64,000 nucleotides of DNA from Euphorbia lathyris (GCF_963576675.1 NC_088917.1:17388001-17452000), one strand, 5' to 3'. Positions 33,326 through 45,385 are shown, numbered from the stretch's first letter. Translations and numbers: made by a program. Notes: generated from the letters alone by a model not told the origin.

Positions 33326-36300
33326 ATGCGCAGTTCGCGAAGTTCGGGCACACCACCAGACCCTCTTGATCCAGAAATTGAAAGAACACTTAAGAAAAAC
33401 AAGAAAAACAAGAAAAACAAAGACAAAACACCCTTAAAAACCAAAGTAGTCCAGCCAGAAAATATGGCCGATCCACCGACACTTATGGATTATGCTAGGC
33501 CAGGAATGGCCGGTGTAACTAATAGTGTAGTTAGACCCCGTATAAACGCAAATCAATTTGAAATTAAGCCTGCTTTGCTTAATATGTTGCAAAACAACGT
33601 AACGTTTTACGGACTACCTAACGAAAACCCTAATGCCCATTTGACAAATTTCTTAGAAATTTGTGACACTTTTAAAATTACCGATGTAACAGCCGAAGCA
33701 ATCAAACTTCGCCTCTTCCCTTTCACTTTGAAGGATAAGGCAAAAATTTGGTTAACTTCTATGCCTGCTGCAACATTTGAAACTTGGGACCAATTAGCCC
33801 AAGCGTTTTTATCAAAATATTTTCCTTTAGCAAAAACCGCAAGAGTCATCAAAGAATTGACATCTTTTACCCAAAATGATAATGAAACTCTTTATGAGGC
33901 TTGGGAACGTTTTAAAGAACTTCAACGTTTATGCCCACACCACCAACTGCCAGATGCACTTTTAATGCAGACATTCTATAATGGATTAAATCCTACAACT
34001 AGAGGTTCATTAGATGCTATATCTGGAGGGTTATTTATGAAGAAGACGTCCGCCCAAGCAAGAGAACTTTTGGAGGAAATGGCAATCAACAGCAGTATGT
34101 GGCCCGCAGAGCGTGGACATATACCAATGGTGAAACCATCATCCTCAGGTACATCATCGGTTAAAGGTATAATGAATCTTGATCCAGTTGCGATGTTACA
34201 AGCCCAATTTTCTGCCTTATCGCACAAAATTGATAGGTTTATGGCACCGTGCGATCCTAATGATCCGATCCAGACAGACATTGATTACGAAGGTATGAAT
34301 GAGATAGAACAGGTAAATTTTGTCCAAGGACAAAACCAAACTACTAATCCTTATTCTAATACTTATAATCCTGGATGGAGAAATCATCCTAACTTTAACT
34401 GGAAAGATAGTAATAATAATAATAATAATGCAAATGCTAATCAATATCGTGTAAATAATTATCAAAATCAAACAAGAGATACGATTAGCACTTTATCTTC
34501 AAAAATCGACAAATTTATAGATGCTATGAATGGAAAGGTAAGTAATCAAGACGAAGGTTTTAAACGGATCGAAAGTAAATTCGATCAGCTTATCAAAAAC
34601 CAATCATCTAGCATCCATAATTTGGAAGTTCAAATTGGACAACTTGCTAAATCAATTCCATCCCGCAAAGAGGGAAGTCTTCCCAGCCAAACGGAAGAAA
34701 ATCCGAAAGAGCATGTTAAGGCTATCACTCTTCGCTCGGGGAAAAACTACTTAGGTCCGGAAATGCCCGGAAATTCAACTTTACCTGGAAATGATTTACC
34801 AAAATCCAAAGAAGATACGTTAAAACAAAAAGATACACCAATTGACTCTAGTACGAAACCTTTTGTACCAAAACCACCTTTTCCACACAGGGTCCGAAAT
34901 AAGGACCATGATAAACAACTTTTATCATTTTTAGATAAACTTAAAAATTTGCATATAAATTTAACATTCATGGATGCAATTACGCAAATTCCTAACTATG
35001 GAAAATTCTTGAAAGATTTAATTTCAAAAAAGATTAGTTGGGAAGGAATTTCATCCATTTCACTTTCTGAAGATTGTAGTTCGATAGTATCAAGCAAATT
35101 ACCTACTAAACTCAAAGATCTCGGATGCTTTACCATTCCGTGTAAATTGGGAAATATGGAATTCCCAAGTTGTCTTTGTGATTTAGGAGCTAGTATAAAC
35201 TTGATGCCATTGTCTATTTTTGAAAAATTAGGTTTAGAAGAGGACATCAAACGTACCAATATGGTTTTGCAATTAGCGGATCAATCCACTAAAAGACCAT
35301 ATGGTATAATTGAAGACGTTTTAGTAAAAGTTGACAAATTTATTTTTCCTACTGATTTTGTTATCTTAGATTTTGCTTATGATGTTAATTGTCTGCTAAT
35401 CTTTGGTAGACCGTTCATGAACACGGGACGTGCTCTAGTTGATGTGTCGGAAGGAAACGTAGTTTTAAGAATAGGTGACGATAAGATCGAGTTCGATATG
35501 AATCAAGCGATGAAATATCCTATGGAGGATTTCGCCTGTATGAAGCTTGATTTAGTTGAAGAATGTGTTAATGACATTGTTCAAAGAGAAGAAATAATAG
35601 AACCTATAATGGGTGAAGAATTAGAAGATAAGGACCCAGAGCCTTTGATTCGAGAAGATGGACCAGTTCCGCCTTCAGTAGTAGTTCCACCAAAATTAGA
35701 ACTTAAAGAATTACCAAACCATCTGAGATACGCTTTCCTAGGCGGAAGTGATACTCTACCTATAATCATCTCTAACAAATTAACAAAAAATCAAGAAGAA
35801 AAATTGAAAGAAGTTGTTAGAAATAGAATAGGAAGTATGGGATGGCAGATTTCAGATTTAAAAGGAATTAATCCTAGTATTGTAATGCATAGGATTCACT
35901 TAGAAGAAGATAAGCCACCTAAAGCGGATAGACAAAGACGTTTAAATCCGAATATGAAAGAAGTAGTCAAAAATGAGATTACTAAACTCTTAGACAATGG
36001 AATCATTTATCCTATTTCGGATAGTGAATGGGTTAGTCCAATCCATTGTGTACCCAAAAAGGGAGGCATAACTGTAGTAAGGAATGATGAAGGTGAATTA
36101 ATACCTACGCGAACCACCACTGGTTGGAGGGTTTGTATAGATTATAGGAACCTAAATAAGGCAACTAGGAAAGATCATTTTCCTTTACCTTTCATTGATC
36201 AAATGATCGAAAGGATAGCCGATCATGCATTTTATTGTTTTCTTGATGGCTATTCCGGATTTTTTCAAATATATATTTACCCGGATGACCAAGATAAAAC

Positions 36301-38596
36301 AACCTTCACATGTCCTTATGGAACATTTGCATATAGGAGAATGCCTTTTGGTCTATGTAATGCACCAGCAACTTTTCAACGTTGTATGACTGCAATTTTT
36401 AATGATTTCATCGAAGATATCATGGAAGTATTTATGGATGATTTTTCAGTTTATGGAGATTCTTTTGATGCATGTTTAAAAAACTTAGATAAAGTTTTTT
36501 CTAGATGCGAAGAAACGAATTTAGTATTAAATTGGGAAAAATGTCATTTCATGGTTGGCGAAGGAATTGTTTTAGGTCATAAAATATCTGAAAAAGGATT
36601 AGAAGTGGATAGAGCAAAAACTTCAGTAATAGAAAAATTACCCCCACCAACAACTGTCAAGGGAGTAAGATCGTTTCTAGGACATGCAGGTTTTTACAGA
36701 CGATTTATAAAAAACTTTTCTGTAATCTCCAAACCACTTACTAATTTGCTTATGAAGGATTCAACCTTCGATTTTAATGAAGATTGCATTAAAGCTTTCG
36801 AGACATTGAAAACAGCTTTAGTCAGTGCACCCATAATCGCTAAACCCGATTGGGATTTACCTTTTGAAATCATGTGTGATGCAAGTGACCTAGCTGTAGG
36901 ATGTGTTTTAGGTCAAAGAAAGGATAAAAAATTACATGTTATATATTATGCAAGTCACACATTGTCCGGTGCACAGTTAAATTACACAACAACAGAAAAA
37001 GAGATGTTAGCCGTAGTATTTGCATGTGATAAGTTTAGGTCATACTTGTTAGGATCTAAAGTTATTATTTATACAGATCACGCAGCTTTACGTTATCTGT
37101 TTGCTAAGAAAGATGCAAAACCGCGTCTGATTAGATGGGTTTTGTTGTTACAAGAATTTGATATAGAAATTAAAGACAAAAAGGGAGTAGAAAACCTTAT
37201 CGCCGATCATCTATCAAGACTAGAAGATGAAAACGGTCCTATAGGTGAAACTATCGGTATACGAGATGATTTCCCCGATGAACATCTCTATCAAGTAGAA
37301 AGTATCATGTCACCATGGTATGCAGATATTGCTAATTATCTTGCAACCGATATTGTTCCGGAAGGATTATCTTTCCAACAAAGGAGGAAATTTTTCTTCG
37401 ATATTAAACAGTATTTTTGGGAAGATCCCTTTCTATTCAAATCATGTGGTGACGGGATAATTAGGAGATGTGTTGGAGAAAATGAATATGAATCTATAAT
37501 AACGGAATGTCATTCCAGCTCATATGGAGGACATAATGGAGTTAATAAAACGGTAGCTAAAATATTGGAATGTGGTTTCTTTTGGCCTACGATGTTTAAA
37601 GACGTTGGTTCATTTATTACTCGTTGTGATAAATGCCAAAGAACGGGAAATTTAGGAAGGAAAGATGAGATGCCCCTCACAAACATATTGGAAGTTGAAA
37701 TCTTCGACATGTGGGGAATTGATTTCATGGGACCTTTTCCGCCTTCCAATGGTAAAACTTACATATTAGTAGCCGTTGATTATGTTTCGAAGTGGGTTGA
37801 AGCAATTGCAACCCCTACGAATGATTCTAAAGTAGTTGCTAATTTTCTTGACGATATATTTTGTAGATTTGGTTGTCCTAGATTCGTTGTTAGTGATGGC
37901 GGTACCCATTTCATAAATCGAAATTTTGATATACTTATGAAAAGGTATGGAGTACGCCACCGCATGTCAACGCCATACCATCCTCAGTCAAATGGTCAGG
38001 CGGAGATCTCAAATAGAGAACTCAAATGGATTCTAGAGAAAACTGTTTCATCATCAAGAAAAGATTGGTCACAAAAACTCAATAATGCGCTATGGGCATA
38101 CCGTACTGCATTTAAATCACCAATAGGAATGACTCCATATCGTTTAGTATATGGAAAAGCATGTCATTTGCCAGTAGAATTAGAACATAAAGCCTATTGG
38201 GCTATTAGAAAACTTAATTTTGATTTACAACAAGCAGGAAAGAAACGTTTGCTCAATTTAAATGAGTTAGATGAGTTACGTCATCTATCGTATGAAAATG
38301 CGAGGATTTATAAAGAAAGAGTGAAAAAATGGCACGATGCCAAAATCAAAGTCAAACACTTTAATGTTGGAGATAAGGTGCTGTTATTTAATTCACGGCT
38401 TTGTATATTTCCAGGAAAACTTAAGTCCAGATGGACCGGACCGTATTTAGTCGTCAAAATATTCGACTATGGTTCGTTAGAACTTGAGGAAACTAACGGC
38501 AATCGTTTCAAAGTTAATGGTAATAGATGTAAAATTTATTACGAAAATATTTCCGAAATAGGAACTAATTTCGTAACAAGATTTCCTGACATATAA
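33326..38596 (+). CDS. Athila-type gag-pol polyprotein, intact (1756 aa)
   Basis: One uninterrupted ORF starting [13 protein letters not shown], 172 bp after the primer site. Gag core around residues 70-260 ([24 protein letters not shown]). I see no CCHC zinc knuckle where relatives have one; an Asn-rich stretch follows (about 370). Protease: [11 protein letters not shown], catalytic Asp about 619. Reverse transcriptase about 880-1110: [26 protein letters not shown], catalytic FMDD at 1036-1039. RNase H: MCDASD about 1183, [17 protein letters not shown]. Integrase: zinc-binding H..H..C..C about 1396-1437, then D1466, D1524, E1560 (35 residues between the last two, the canonical spacing). The final part has a [16 protein letters not shown] chromatin or C-terminal domain. 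All catalytic residues are present, so it could be functional. The enzymes copy and integrate the element. Confidence 0.95.
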   Translation: MRSSRSSGTPPDPLDPEIERTLKKNKKNKKNKDKTPLKTKVVQPENMADPPTLMDYARPGMAGVTNSVVRPRINANQFEIKPALLNMLQNNVTFYGLPNENPNAHLTNFLEICDTFKITDVTAEAIKLRLFPFTLKDKAKIWLTSMPAATFETWDQLAQAFLSKYFPLAKTARVIKELTSFTQNDNETLYEAWERFKELQRLCPHHQLPDALLMQTFYNGLNPTTRGSLDAISGGLFMKKTSAQARELLEEMAINSSMWPAERGHIPMVKPSSSGTSSVKGIMNLDPVAMLQAQFSALSHKIDRFMAPCDPNDPIQTDIDYEGMNEIEQVNFVQGQNQTTNPYSNTYNPGWRNHPNFNWKDSNNNNNNANANQYRVNNYQNQTRDTISTLSSKIDKFIDAMNGKVSNQDEGFKRIESKFDQLIKNQSSSIHNLEVQIGQLAKSIPSRKEGSLPSQTEENPKEHVKAITLRSGKNYLGPEMPGNSTLPGNDLPKSKEDTLKQKDTPIDSSTKPFVPKPPFPHRVRNKDHDKQLLSFLDKLKNLHINLTFMDAITQIPNYGKFLKDLISKKISWEGISSISLSEDCSSIVSSKLPTKLKDLGCFTIPCKLGNMEFPSCLCDLGASINLMPLSIFEKLGLEEDIKRTNMVLQLADQSTKRPYGIIEDVLVKVDKFIFPTDFVILDFAYDVNCLLIFGRPFMNTGRALVDVSEGNVVLRIGDDKIEFDMNQAMKYPMEDFACMKLDLVEECVNDIVQREEIIEPIMGEELEDKDPEPLIREDGPVPPSVVVPPKLELKELPNHLRYAFLGGSDTLPIIISNKLTKNQEEKLKEVVRNRIGSMGWQISDLKGINPSIVMHRIHLEEDKPPKADRQRRLNPNMKEVVKNEITKLLDNGIIYPISDSEWVSPIHCVPKKGGITVVRNDEGELIPTRTTTGWRVCIDYRNLNKATRKDHFPLPFIDQMIERIADHAFYCFLDGYSGFFQIYIYPDDQDKTTFTCPYGTFAYRRMPFGLCNAPATFQRCMTAIFNDFIEDIMEVFMDDFSVYGDSFDACLKNLDKVFSRCEETNLVLNWEKCHFMVGEGIVLGHKISEKGLEVDRAKTSVIEKLPPPTTVKGVRSFLGHAGFYRRFIKNFSVISKPLTNLLMKDSTFDFNEDCIKAFETLKTALVSAPIIAKPDWDLPFEIMCDASDLAVGCVLGQRKDKKLHVIYYASHTLSGAQLNYTTTEKEMLAVVFACDKFRSYLLGSKVIIYTDHAALRYLFAKKDAKPRLIRWVLLLQEFDIEIKDKKGVENLIADHLSRLEDENGPIGETIGIRDDFPDEHLYQVESIMSPWYADIANYLATDIVPEGLSFQQRRKFFFDIKQYFWEDPFLFKSCGDGIIRRCVGENEYESIITECHSSSYGGHNGVNKTVAKILECGFFWPTMFKDVGSFITRCDKCQRTGNLGRKDEMPLTNILEVEIFDMWGIDFMGPFPPSNGKTYILVAVDYVSKWVEAIATPTNDSKVVANFLDDIFCRFGCPRFVVSDGGTHFINRNFDILMKRYGVRHRMSTPYHPQSNGQAEISNRELKWILEKTVSSSRKDWSQKLNNALWAYRTAFKSPIGMTPYRLVYGKACHLPVELEHKAYWAIRKLNFDLQQAGKKRLLNLNELDELRHLSYENARIYKERVKKWHDAKIKVKHFNVGDKVLLFNSRLCIFPGKLKSRWTGPYLVVKIFDYGSLELEETNGNRFKVNGNRCKIYYENISEIGTNFVTRFPDI

Positions 38597-39400
38597 ATCA
38601 TTTCGTTTTTCTACACATAGTTTTTATTTATTTATTATTTTTATTTTATTTTGTTTTAGATTATATCATTTTATGTTAGAATTTTAGATATATAAAAAAT
38701 ATATTCAAGTCATGATTTTTAATTAATTTTTAGGAATTTAATGTGAATTAGAAGAAATTTTGTGATTCTCAATTGAGAATTTGGAATTCTCAGTTGAGAA
38801 TTCACATATTTAGAATTCTTAAGAAGATAAGGAATTTTCTGAACTTATAGAGAATTTAAAATTCTCAGTTGAGAATTTAGGTATTTCTAGTTAGCTAGGG
38901 AATTTCTGAACTTACAGAGGATTTGGGATTCTCAGTTGAGAATTCTGACTTCAATAGATTTCAAATAGACAGGAAAAATTCTGAACTTACCGAGGATAGG
39001 GATTCTCGGTAGAGGAAAAAAAAAAAATTTTTTGAGGTTTTGACGCCTGATTTCCTTGCGGAAATCAGCGTGTCGCGACCGCGGCTCAGAATCCTCGGCC
39101 GCGACACGGTGAATTTCTGCAGAAATCCGACCCTTGTTCTTCATTTTCCAGCAGACACAACTTTTCAGAAACGAAAAATTGAGTTTCTTCATTTTTAAGA
39201 GGTCTGATTTTATGCCTTTTCACTTCAAAACAACACCTCTTTTTCATCCTAGGATTTTATAAATAGGTTCTAGAGGTTCAGTTTTCTGTCACATTCTTTT
39301 CATCTCTGTCAGAACAATTCTCTGATTTTCTTACAATTCATCTACCCAGAAAATAAGTTCAGAACTTTTTTTTTTTGCTTCCTTACTCATTCCAAACACC
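38597..39400 (+). promoter_or_regulatory. Promoter-like cassette before ORF2 of the Athila element
   Basis: Contains three or four copies of CTCAGTTGAGAATT (38,770-38,945), the hairpin CCGAGGAT-AGGG-ATTCTCGG (38,990-39,009), an inverted GC-rich pair CGTGTCGCGACCGCGG / CCTCGGCCGCGACACG (39,069-39,084 and 39,093-39,108) and a TATA box TATAAATA (39,258-39,265), 143 bp before the ATG at 39,401. The same hairpin, GC-rich block and TATA box occur in the LTR. Promoter activity is inferred, not shown. Confidence 0.6.
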
Positions 39401-40348
39401 ATGACTTCTACAAACACACCATCTAAGAAAGTTGTTGCTTCACGCAATAAACATACTGATATATCAGAGCGTTATGGATGTAACTTTCCTATCTTCAATC
39501 ATGATGAGGGAAGGCGCTTCTTGAGGCTTCGATACACATTCTTTGTAGGAATGCTATACATGGATGACTTTCTTAACGATCAACTGGGAATTAAAGACGA
39601 TATGAGTCGCTACATGGAACGTTTAGGATGGACCAAATTCGTTGATATGAAGTTTCCTATAATTGGAGACTGGATATTAGAATTCTTCTGTACGGTTCGT
39701 TTTGTTAACAAGCGTCGGGTGCGTCTTAGCTTTCGTCGGGATGGCAAAACTTTTACTTTTGGATATCCTGAATTACATGCTTGGTTTGGTTTTCCCTTAA
39801 AGGATAATATCAAACGTCATCATGGAAGAGACATGACATCCACTGATATTTGGCGAATGCTCACCGGCATCTGGCCTTTCAATCCTAAACTTGCCTACAA
39901 TCAGTCTTTTCACTCCAACTCTATGCTGTATTTGCATAAATTTCTGAGTCACAGTCTGTTCGGTCGCACGTTCAGTAGCGTCGTCCAAGAAACTGATCTT
40001 TATGTACTTGGAGATATATTTCAAGGCAACGTGGTTGATTCTTCAAAGATTCTGATGGAGGGTCTTGTTGCCGCGTCTAGATCCAAGGCTAAGAAGGTTG
40101 GATTCGGGAATATCATATGTGGAATAATTCTAGGGACCAAGGGAAGTATTTCTGTTCCTTGGAGTGATGCTGAATCTTTTCCGACGCTAGACTATGAATT
40201 TTTAGAATATGAAGGTCTAGTGAAACGAGTTTTTCGATCAGGCCCCAATTTTCTTTCTGCACCAGAACGTCAAGCCTTCGTACAGATGAAAATAGACCGC
40301 TATAGGGCTAAGAAAATCCCGATTGAAAGGGACGAATTTCTAGCATAA
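39401..40348 (+). CDS. Athila env-position ORF, copy 1 (315 aa)
   Basis: Starts MTSTNTPSKKVVASRNKH. Core motifs are ERYGCNFPIFNHDEGRRFLR, ERLGWTKFVDMKFPIIGDWI, RRDGKTFTFGYPELHAWFGF and MLYLHKFLSHSLFGRTFS. The order and spacing match the next ORF (GWETFASMRFPQITEYVVEF, RNNGTTYTIDYEAMGNMFGF, FHKYLSLSLFGRVES), so the two are paralogues. The arrangement resembles the ATHILA ORF-1 family of plant retrotransposons. No signal peptide, transmembrane helix or catalytic motif is visible, so an envelope role is not supported by this sequence. It is intact and ends 871 bp before the next ORF. Function unknown; if coding, it is probably translated from its own transcript or a spliced one. Confidence 0.7.
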   Translation: MTSTNTPSKKVVASRNKHTDISERYGCNFPIFNHDEGRRFLRLRYTFFVGMLYMDDFLNDQLGIKDDMSRYMERLGWTKFVDMKFPIIGDWILEFFCTVRFVNKRRVRLSFRRDGKTFTFGYPELHAWFGFPLKDNIKRHHGRDMTSTDIWRMLTGIWPFNPKLAYNQSFHSNSMLYLHKFLSHSLFGRTFSSVVQETDLYVLGDIFQGNVVDSSKILMEGLVAASRSKAKKVGFGNIICGIILGTKGSISVPWSDAESFPTLDYEFLEYEGLVKRVFRSGPNFLSAPERQAFVQMKIDRYRAKKIPIERDEFLA

Positions 40349-41218
40349 CTTTGTTTATTTCGATTGTATATATGTTGTACATATTTCCAATTAATAAAAC
40401 TTTCTCTTTTGCATTATATCCTGTTTTTGATTATATGGTTAAACTATCATTATTTTCATTATTCTACACTAATGAATCTATTAAATGAAACTTTAGTAAA
40501 TTCATGACTAATTAAATGTTCATAACTAAGTTTTAATTCCTAAAATAATGATTCATTTAACATACATTAATTTAAGCATTTTCATTTATTTTTCCATTAA
40601 TAAGGATAAACCTTTGGTTTTCCTTATCATTTAATGTTTTACATTTATGTTTTTAAGTACAGATTACATTTTCAAGGAGATCAGGATAGAATTTATCAAG
40701 AAATTACACAACATGGAGTTAATATGCAGAATTTGGGTGACCAGGGGGTGATCCGCGGCCGAGAATGGTACGATTCTCGGTAACTTCAGCAAAAATCCCT
40801 CAGAAAATCAGAGAAAAATTCTCTGAAAAACGCGTACCGCGGCCGCAGATGTACGTCCTCGGTCGCGACACGCGAAGTTCATGCACTCCTTAGTCTGGAT
40901 TTTTGCCTATTTTTCAACCCCTTTCTATTCCAACTCTACCTATTCCTCTTCCTATTCCTACTCTACCTCTTACTCTTCCTATTCAACCCTATATATCCCT
41001 TTTACTTACACAAACCTTACATCACCTCAAATTTTAACCAATCCCCTACTCTAACCTCTTCCCAATACCTTACTTTTACTCTTCCCAATTTCATCATTAC
41101 CCTTTTCAATCACCTAAACCTTTCAAATTCAAGTCTCCATACAACTTCTACTTCATCTTCAACCTCAAGCTTTTCTCTTTTTCATCTCTTATTTTTCCAA
41201 ACCCTAACCACCATAACC
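40349..41218 (+). promoter_or_regulatory. Promoter-like cassette before ORF3 of the Athila element
   Basis: Hairpin CCGAGAAT-GGTACG-ATTCTCGG (40,759-40,780), GC-rich CGCGTACCGCGGCCGC and CCTCGGTCGCGACACGCG (40,831-40,846 and 40,857-40,874), TATA-like CTATATATCC (40,989-40,998), then a pyrimidine-rich leader up to the ATG at 41,219. Same part list as the LTR and the ORF2 cassette. Immediately after ORF2 (about 40,349-40,400) is an AATAAAA signal at about 40,394, compatible with a separate transcript end for ORF2. Confidence 0.6.
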
Positions 41219-42424
41219 ATGCCTAGAGCAAAGCGTGTTGGACACAAGCCGGCTGTCACCGAGGCTAATCGCCTTCGTATTAGTTGCGGGGCTTATTTCG
41301 ACATTCATTCAGAGGAAGAAGTTGGACGTTTCAAGCATTTTTCACACGCCAATCGTAAGTTCGTGGATATGCAGTTTCTTGACTTTGATTCGGTAAGGAA
41401 GTTGAACTTCACTACTCAAATTGATGCTTTTATTGAAACTTTGGGATGGGAAACTTTTGCTTCTATGCGTTTTCCCCAAATTACAGAATATGTGGTTGAG
41501 TTTTTGGTTACTTTGAAGATGAACAAAAAGAGAACGGAAATTTCTTTTAGGAATAATGGTACTACCTATACCATAGATTATGAGGCTATGGGAAATATGT
41601 TTGGTTTCCCTACTAGTGATTTTTATGATAAGCCTAAGGATTTTGACAATAACTCTTTTTGGCAAACTCTTTCCGATCAAACTTCTTTCGACTCCAAAAA
41701 CACTTCAAGCAAATTGATTAAGGACAATTGTGTGTTTTTCTTTCACAAATATTTGAGTCTTTCACTTTTTGGTCGTGTTGAGAGTTCGAAGATTCAAGTC
41801 CGGGATTTGTTTGTTTGGGATTGTTTATTCAAAGGTTTAAGGGTTGATAGCATTGGAATGATATTTGACAATTTGTATCGTGCTTCGAGGGCTCATACCA
41901 CTCAAGTCCCTCTCGGTAATTTAATCACCGCTATTGTTTTGGGAGCACGGGATGAATTGGCAACTTATGATATGTCCACCTACCATGGGTATGTTCCGGT
42001 TTTGGACATTGCGGCTCTTGAGCGGGCTCATTTATTGGTTTCTGCGGCTCCTCCGGTTTTTATTTCTTATGCTTCCCGTATTGCACATCTTCGTGGCACT
42101 ATGGGTGGAGGTGCTTCTAGTTCCCAAAATGTAGGTACCGAAGAAGGAGGTGCGGAGGAAGGAGCGGAAGATGCACCACAAGCCCAAGCAACTCAAGACA
42201 ATGATCCGGTGGATTTACGGAGAATTTTGAACCAAATCAATGCAAATAATAGACAAATGAATTTAAGAATTGATGATTTGGTGGAGAACAACATGGTGAT
42301 GAATGACAACCTCAATACTTTGAGGCGTGAGCATAGATCGACTCGGCATCGGATGCTTTCGTTTTTCCGTCGCCAAAATGTGGAAACTTCACCAACACCT
42401 CCGGATTCCCCGCCGCATGTTTAG
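41219..42424 (+). CDS. Athila env-position ORF, copy 2 (401 aa)
   Basis: Starts MPRAKRVGHKPAVTEANR. The first 270 residues follow the same plan as the preceding ORF (QIDAFIETLGWETFASMRFP, FRNNGTTYTIDYEAM, FFHKYLSLSLFGRV, PLGNLITAIVLGARDE). It then adds a Gly/Glu/Ala-rich linker and a C-terminal charged helix (LNQINANNRQMNLRIDDLVE, NNMVMNDNLNTLRREH) likely to form a coiled coil, and a basic tail (RHRMLSFFRRQ). No membrane segment or signal peptide is seen. Intact. It belongs with the ATHILA ORF-1-like proteins by overall pattern. The coiled coil hints at oligomerisation or RNA/particle binding, but this is inference. Confidence 0.7.
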   Translation: MPRAKRVGHKPAVTEANRLRISCGAYFDIHSEEEVGRFKHFSHANRKFVDMQFLDFDSVRKLNFTTQIDAFIETLGWETFASMRFPQITEYVVEFLVTLKMNKKRTEISFRNNGTTYTIDYEAMGNMFGFPTSDFYDKPKDFDNNSFWQTLSDQTSFDSKNTSSKLIKDNCVFFFHKYLSLSLFGRVESSKIQVRDLFVWDCLFKGLRVDSIGMIFDNLYRASRAHTTQVPLGNLITAIVLGARDELATYDMSTYHGYVPVLDIAALERAHLLVSAAPPVFISYASRIAHLRGTMGGGASSSQNVGTEEGGAEEGAEDAPQAQATQDNDPVDLRRILNQINANNRQMNLRIDDLVENNMVMNDNLNTLRREHRSTRHRMLSFFRRQNVETSPTPPDSPPHV

Positions 42425-43812
42425 GTTTTATCTTTCATTTTTTTAATCCTATCTTGTTTTAATTTCAGTTTCGTACGTTTTTATTTCTTATGTTTCGTAC
42501 AATTTCAATTTAATTTTATGTTGAATGTTTTCTTTGCTATATCTTTCATTTCTTTTCATCTGTTTTATCTTTAATGTTTTATCTCCATTTTACACCAATG
42601 AGGACATGGTCCAATTTAAGTGTGGGAGGAGATATATACATATATCATTTTTATACAAACGAATGAATGAATGAATATATGCAACACTTGTTTTCAAAAA
42701 TACAAATGCAACGTCTATTGCAACACTTTTATAAACTTAACATTTTTTATGATATATCACTTTTACATTTATAAATTAAACATAAGTTAAAATTCTTTTA
42801 TGATTATTTTTAGGACATCATTATCGATAGAAATAATATTTCTATACGGGTAATATTTTTCAATTTTTTTTTTTACAAATCTTCGACACGATTTTAAGTA
42901 AAAAATTGTCTCGAGTAAATGTATTTAAGTAATAAATTCTTTAATTTTAATCTCTATTTCATATCATGAAATTCATGATATAATAAATCTTATTTTAAAT
43001 TTTCAATTAGGTTTATAGGCATTAAATTGAACTAACAATTTTTTAGCTCGGTTTTGATTTTGTCTTACATTAACACCAATTGAAGTTTTTAAGGAAACTA
43101 TAGCCATAATACATGTTGAATTTTAAGTCAATATAGGAAGAATGTGCTAATTTTCTTTTTCCCAAGTTACAATTTATAATTCATAATCATATTCTTAACT
43201 ATTGGCCACGATTGAGACCAACCTTATCACAGTCGAGGTATGAATGGGAAGAAATAAATAAGTAAAGCGTACTTTTGGCCACGATTGCGACCACCCTTAT
43301 CACAATCGAGGTATGGAAGGAACGTTTAAATAAGAAAAATTAAGCGTGTTTAAAGTTTAAAGTAACGATTGCGTCCACCTATGGCATGGTCGGTACCTCT
43401 TAAGCGAACACAAATAAAATGCATATAAAGTTACGATCGAGACCACCCTTATCACGGGTGTAACTAAGCAAATAAATTAAACTTTATACTCATATATAAT
43501 AATTCAAGTTTGGGAAAGGAAATTTGGTGCTTTGAAATGTCTTGAGATGAAAGACTCAATAACATGCGTGCTTACATCGTCCCGAATGCTTCAATTTAAA
43601 CATTGAAATACAAGACGAATGATATATCGTATTTATACTAAGTTAGTTTGATATTTTGCGTATAAATTTGCCATGCGAAGTTAGTCTTTTCGGCTTAACT
43701 AATTTAAAAAGTAAACACAAAGATATATGTTTTATTTTCATACAGAGATTAGTTAAGGAATAAATTCAGTGAAATTTTGCTCGGGACTAGCAAAAGATTA
43801 AGTGTGGAGATT
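42425..43812 (+). other. 3' non-coding region of the Athila element
   Basis: Holds an internal purine-rich tract AAGTGTGGGAGGAGATATA (42,618-42,637). It also has four degenerate repeats of about 75 bp built on CACGATTGxGACCACCCTTATCACxATCGAGGTATG (43,202-43,465). The final AAGATTAAGTGTGGAGATT tract, probably the primer for plus-strand synthesis, lies just before the 3' LTR. No ORF. Confidence 0.7.
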
Positions 43813-45379
43813 TGTTAAGCCCAAAATATACCTAAAATATCATTAATATTTACATCATTATTTTTACAAATTTATGTTGTTTATATCTGTTTAGATTACT
43901 TTTACTCTCAAATATCTTTCTTTCTTGCAAGGTACCTAAATATTTGGTAAAATCCAAATATGAACGAAAAAGGATCAAAAACAGAAGAAAAACCCTACAA
44001 AAGGAGTCAAAGACGACGTAAATCAAAAGCGCCAAGTCAAGGACACGAACGAGAGCAAAGAAGTGAAAAACACAGCATGCCGCGACAGTGAATCCCCCAC
44101 CCACGGCCGCGACACGCGTGGTTCAGCTACTTCCTCCCTTCGTCCAAAGCTCAACTTAATGCTCCCCCATTCACGGCCGAGGATTCCCATTCTCGGTAAG
44201 TGCAGAAATTCTGCCAAAGTGCATTTAACACATGTTGAAATCCAAGAAACGCGTTCGTTCAAGTGGATAAAGACGTCCTTTCACAATGGACACGACTCTT
44301 AACCAACGGATACAATTTTTCACAAAAGACACCTCACTTCAATCTCAACCCTTTAACATCTATAAATAAAGAGTTGGTGTTGAGAAAAATGGAGGTAATG
44401 TTATGTAATATAGATATAGAATCAGAGCGTAGAACTAATGTCTAAGTTCTAAGCAAAAATAGTTCGAGAGTTAGAAATTAGATTCTGTACAAAACAAAAT
44501 GAGGTACACATATTGTTTATAGTTTAATTACAACTCAGTAGCGTTTAGACATTGTTCCAGTTTTAGTTTGCATTTTGGTAGTGGCCGACCGAATCCCTAT
44601 TACGAAGTTACAGCGAGAAGATTGAGTAGAGTGTTCGCCCCTGAGCCTGACAACCTCTAAGGAAACCCAAGGAAAGGACTGATCAGCCGTTCACTTGCAC
44701 GCCCTCGAAGAACTCGATGCTCCATGTTCTCTGTAAACTTGTATCAATTTATATTTCATCTAATAAAGTCCGTTCTATTCGATAAATCGTTATGCAGCAC
44801 TTATGGTAACCAATCCACTAAAGTGATTGCTGGTGTTTTCATTAAAACGTAGTTAAATTCAAAATCATTACAAGGAAACTTTGTTGAACACTTAGGCAAA
44901 TTATCATCTCGAAAGAGTTTTAATTTGATTAAGGGAACTATCCCGAAAGGGTTTTGTCGCGTTCAAAGCCAATTAATTAGAGGTTCCGTCATTTATTTCA
45001 TCATCATAATTGATACAAAGTTTAAGTTGTTTTCTTTGCTTAATGCAAATGAATACATTCATTTGTTTTTCTAAAAGTTCTAAATGTTCCTGTTTTGTAA
45101 AATTCATCTCTAAATCAGAAGATCTTTCTAACAATCGATATATTCTAATATAAAATCTTAATCCAGCATTTTCAAATACTCAAAGTCCACAAACTCAATT
45201 AAACAATTTCCTAAATTCAATTAGACAAATTTCACTTTTCATTTACATTCAATAGTAAATCTAACAAGTTCGAAATTAACAGATTCAAAAATAAGTTTTT
45301 CGTTAAAAAACGTATCCCTGTGGGATCGATATTTTTATTACTACAAGCGAAACCGTGCACTTGCGGAAATCGCTCAACA
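43813..45379 (+). repeat. 3' LTR of the Athila-type element
   Basis: 1567 bp, collinear with the 5' LTR at an offset of 12,250. The hairpin is at 44,177-44,196. Two of the differences remove CpG or CHG cytosines in the GC-rich block (CCCGCGG to CCCACGG, ACAGCG to ACAGTG), as expected from deamination of methylated DNA. Confidence 0.93.
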
Positions 45380-45385
45380 AGTGGT

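Larger units (their letters stand above)
31563..45379 (+). mobile_element. Athila-type Ty3/gypsy retrotransposon, structurally complete, target duplication AGTGG
   Basis: LTRs 31,563-33,130 and 43,813-45,379 (TGTTAAGCCC to CGCTCAACA) are flanked by AGTGG at 31,558-31,562 and 45,380-45,384. By eye they differ by about 13 substitutions and one 1-bp indel (under 1%), so insertion is recent. A tRNA-Asp primer site, intact gag-pol, two further ORFs, and a purine tract before the 3' LTR are all present. Two ORFs after gag-pol and the PBS type fit the Athila lineage, whose relatives carry an env-position ORF. This is the best candidate in the window for an active element. Confidence 0.93.

Noticed and set aside
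39401..42424. Calling ORF2/ORF3 envelope glycoproteins
   Set aside because: No signal peptide, no transmembrane helix, no cysteine-rich ectodomain. Position alone does not support an envelope role.
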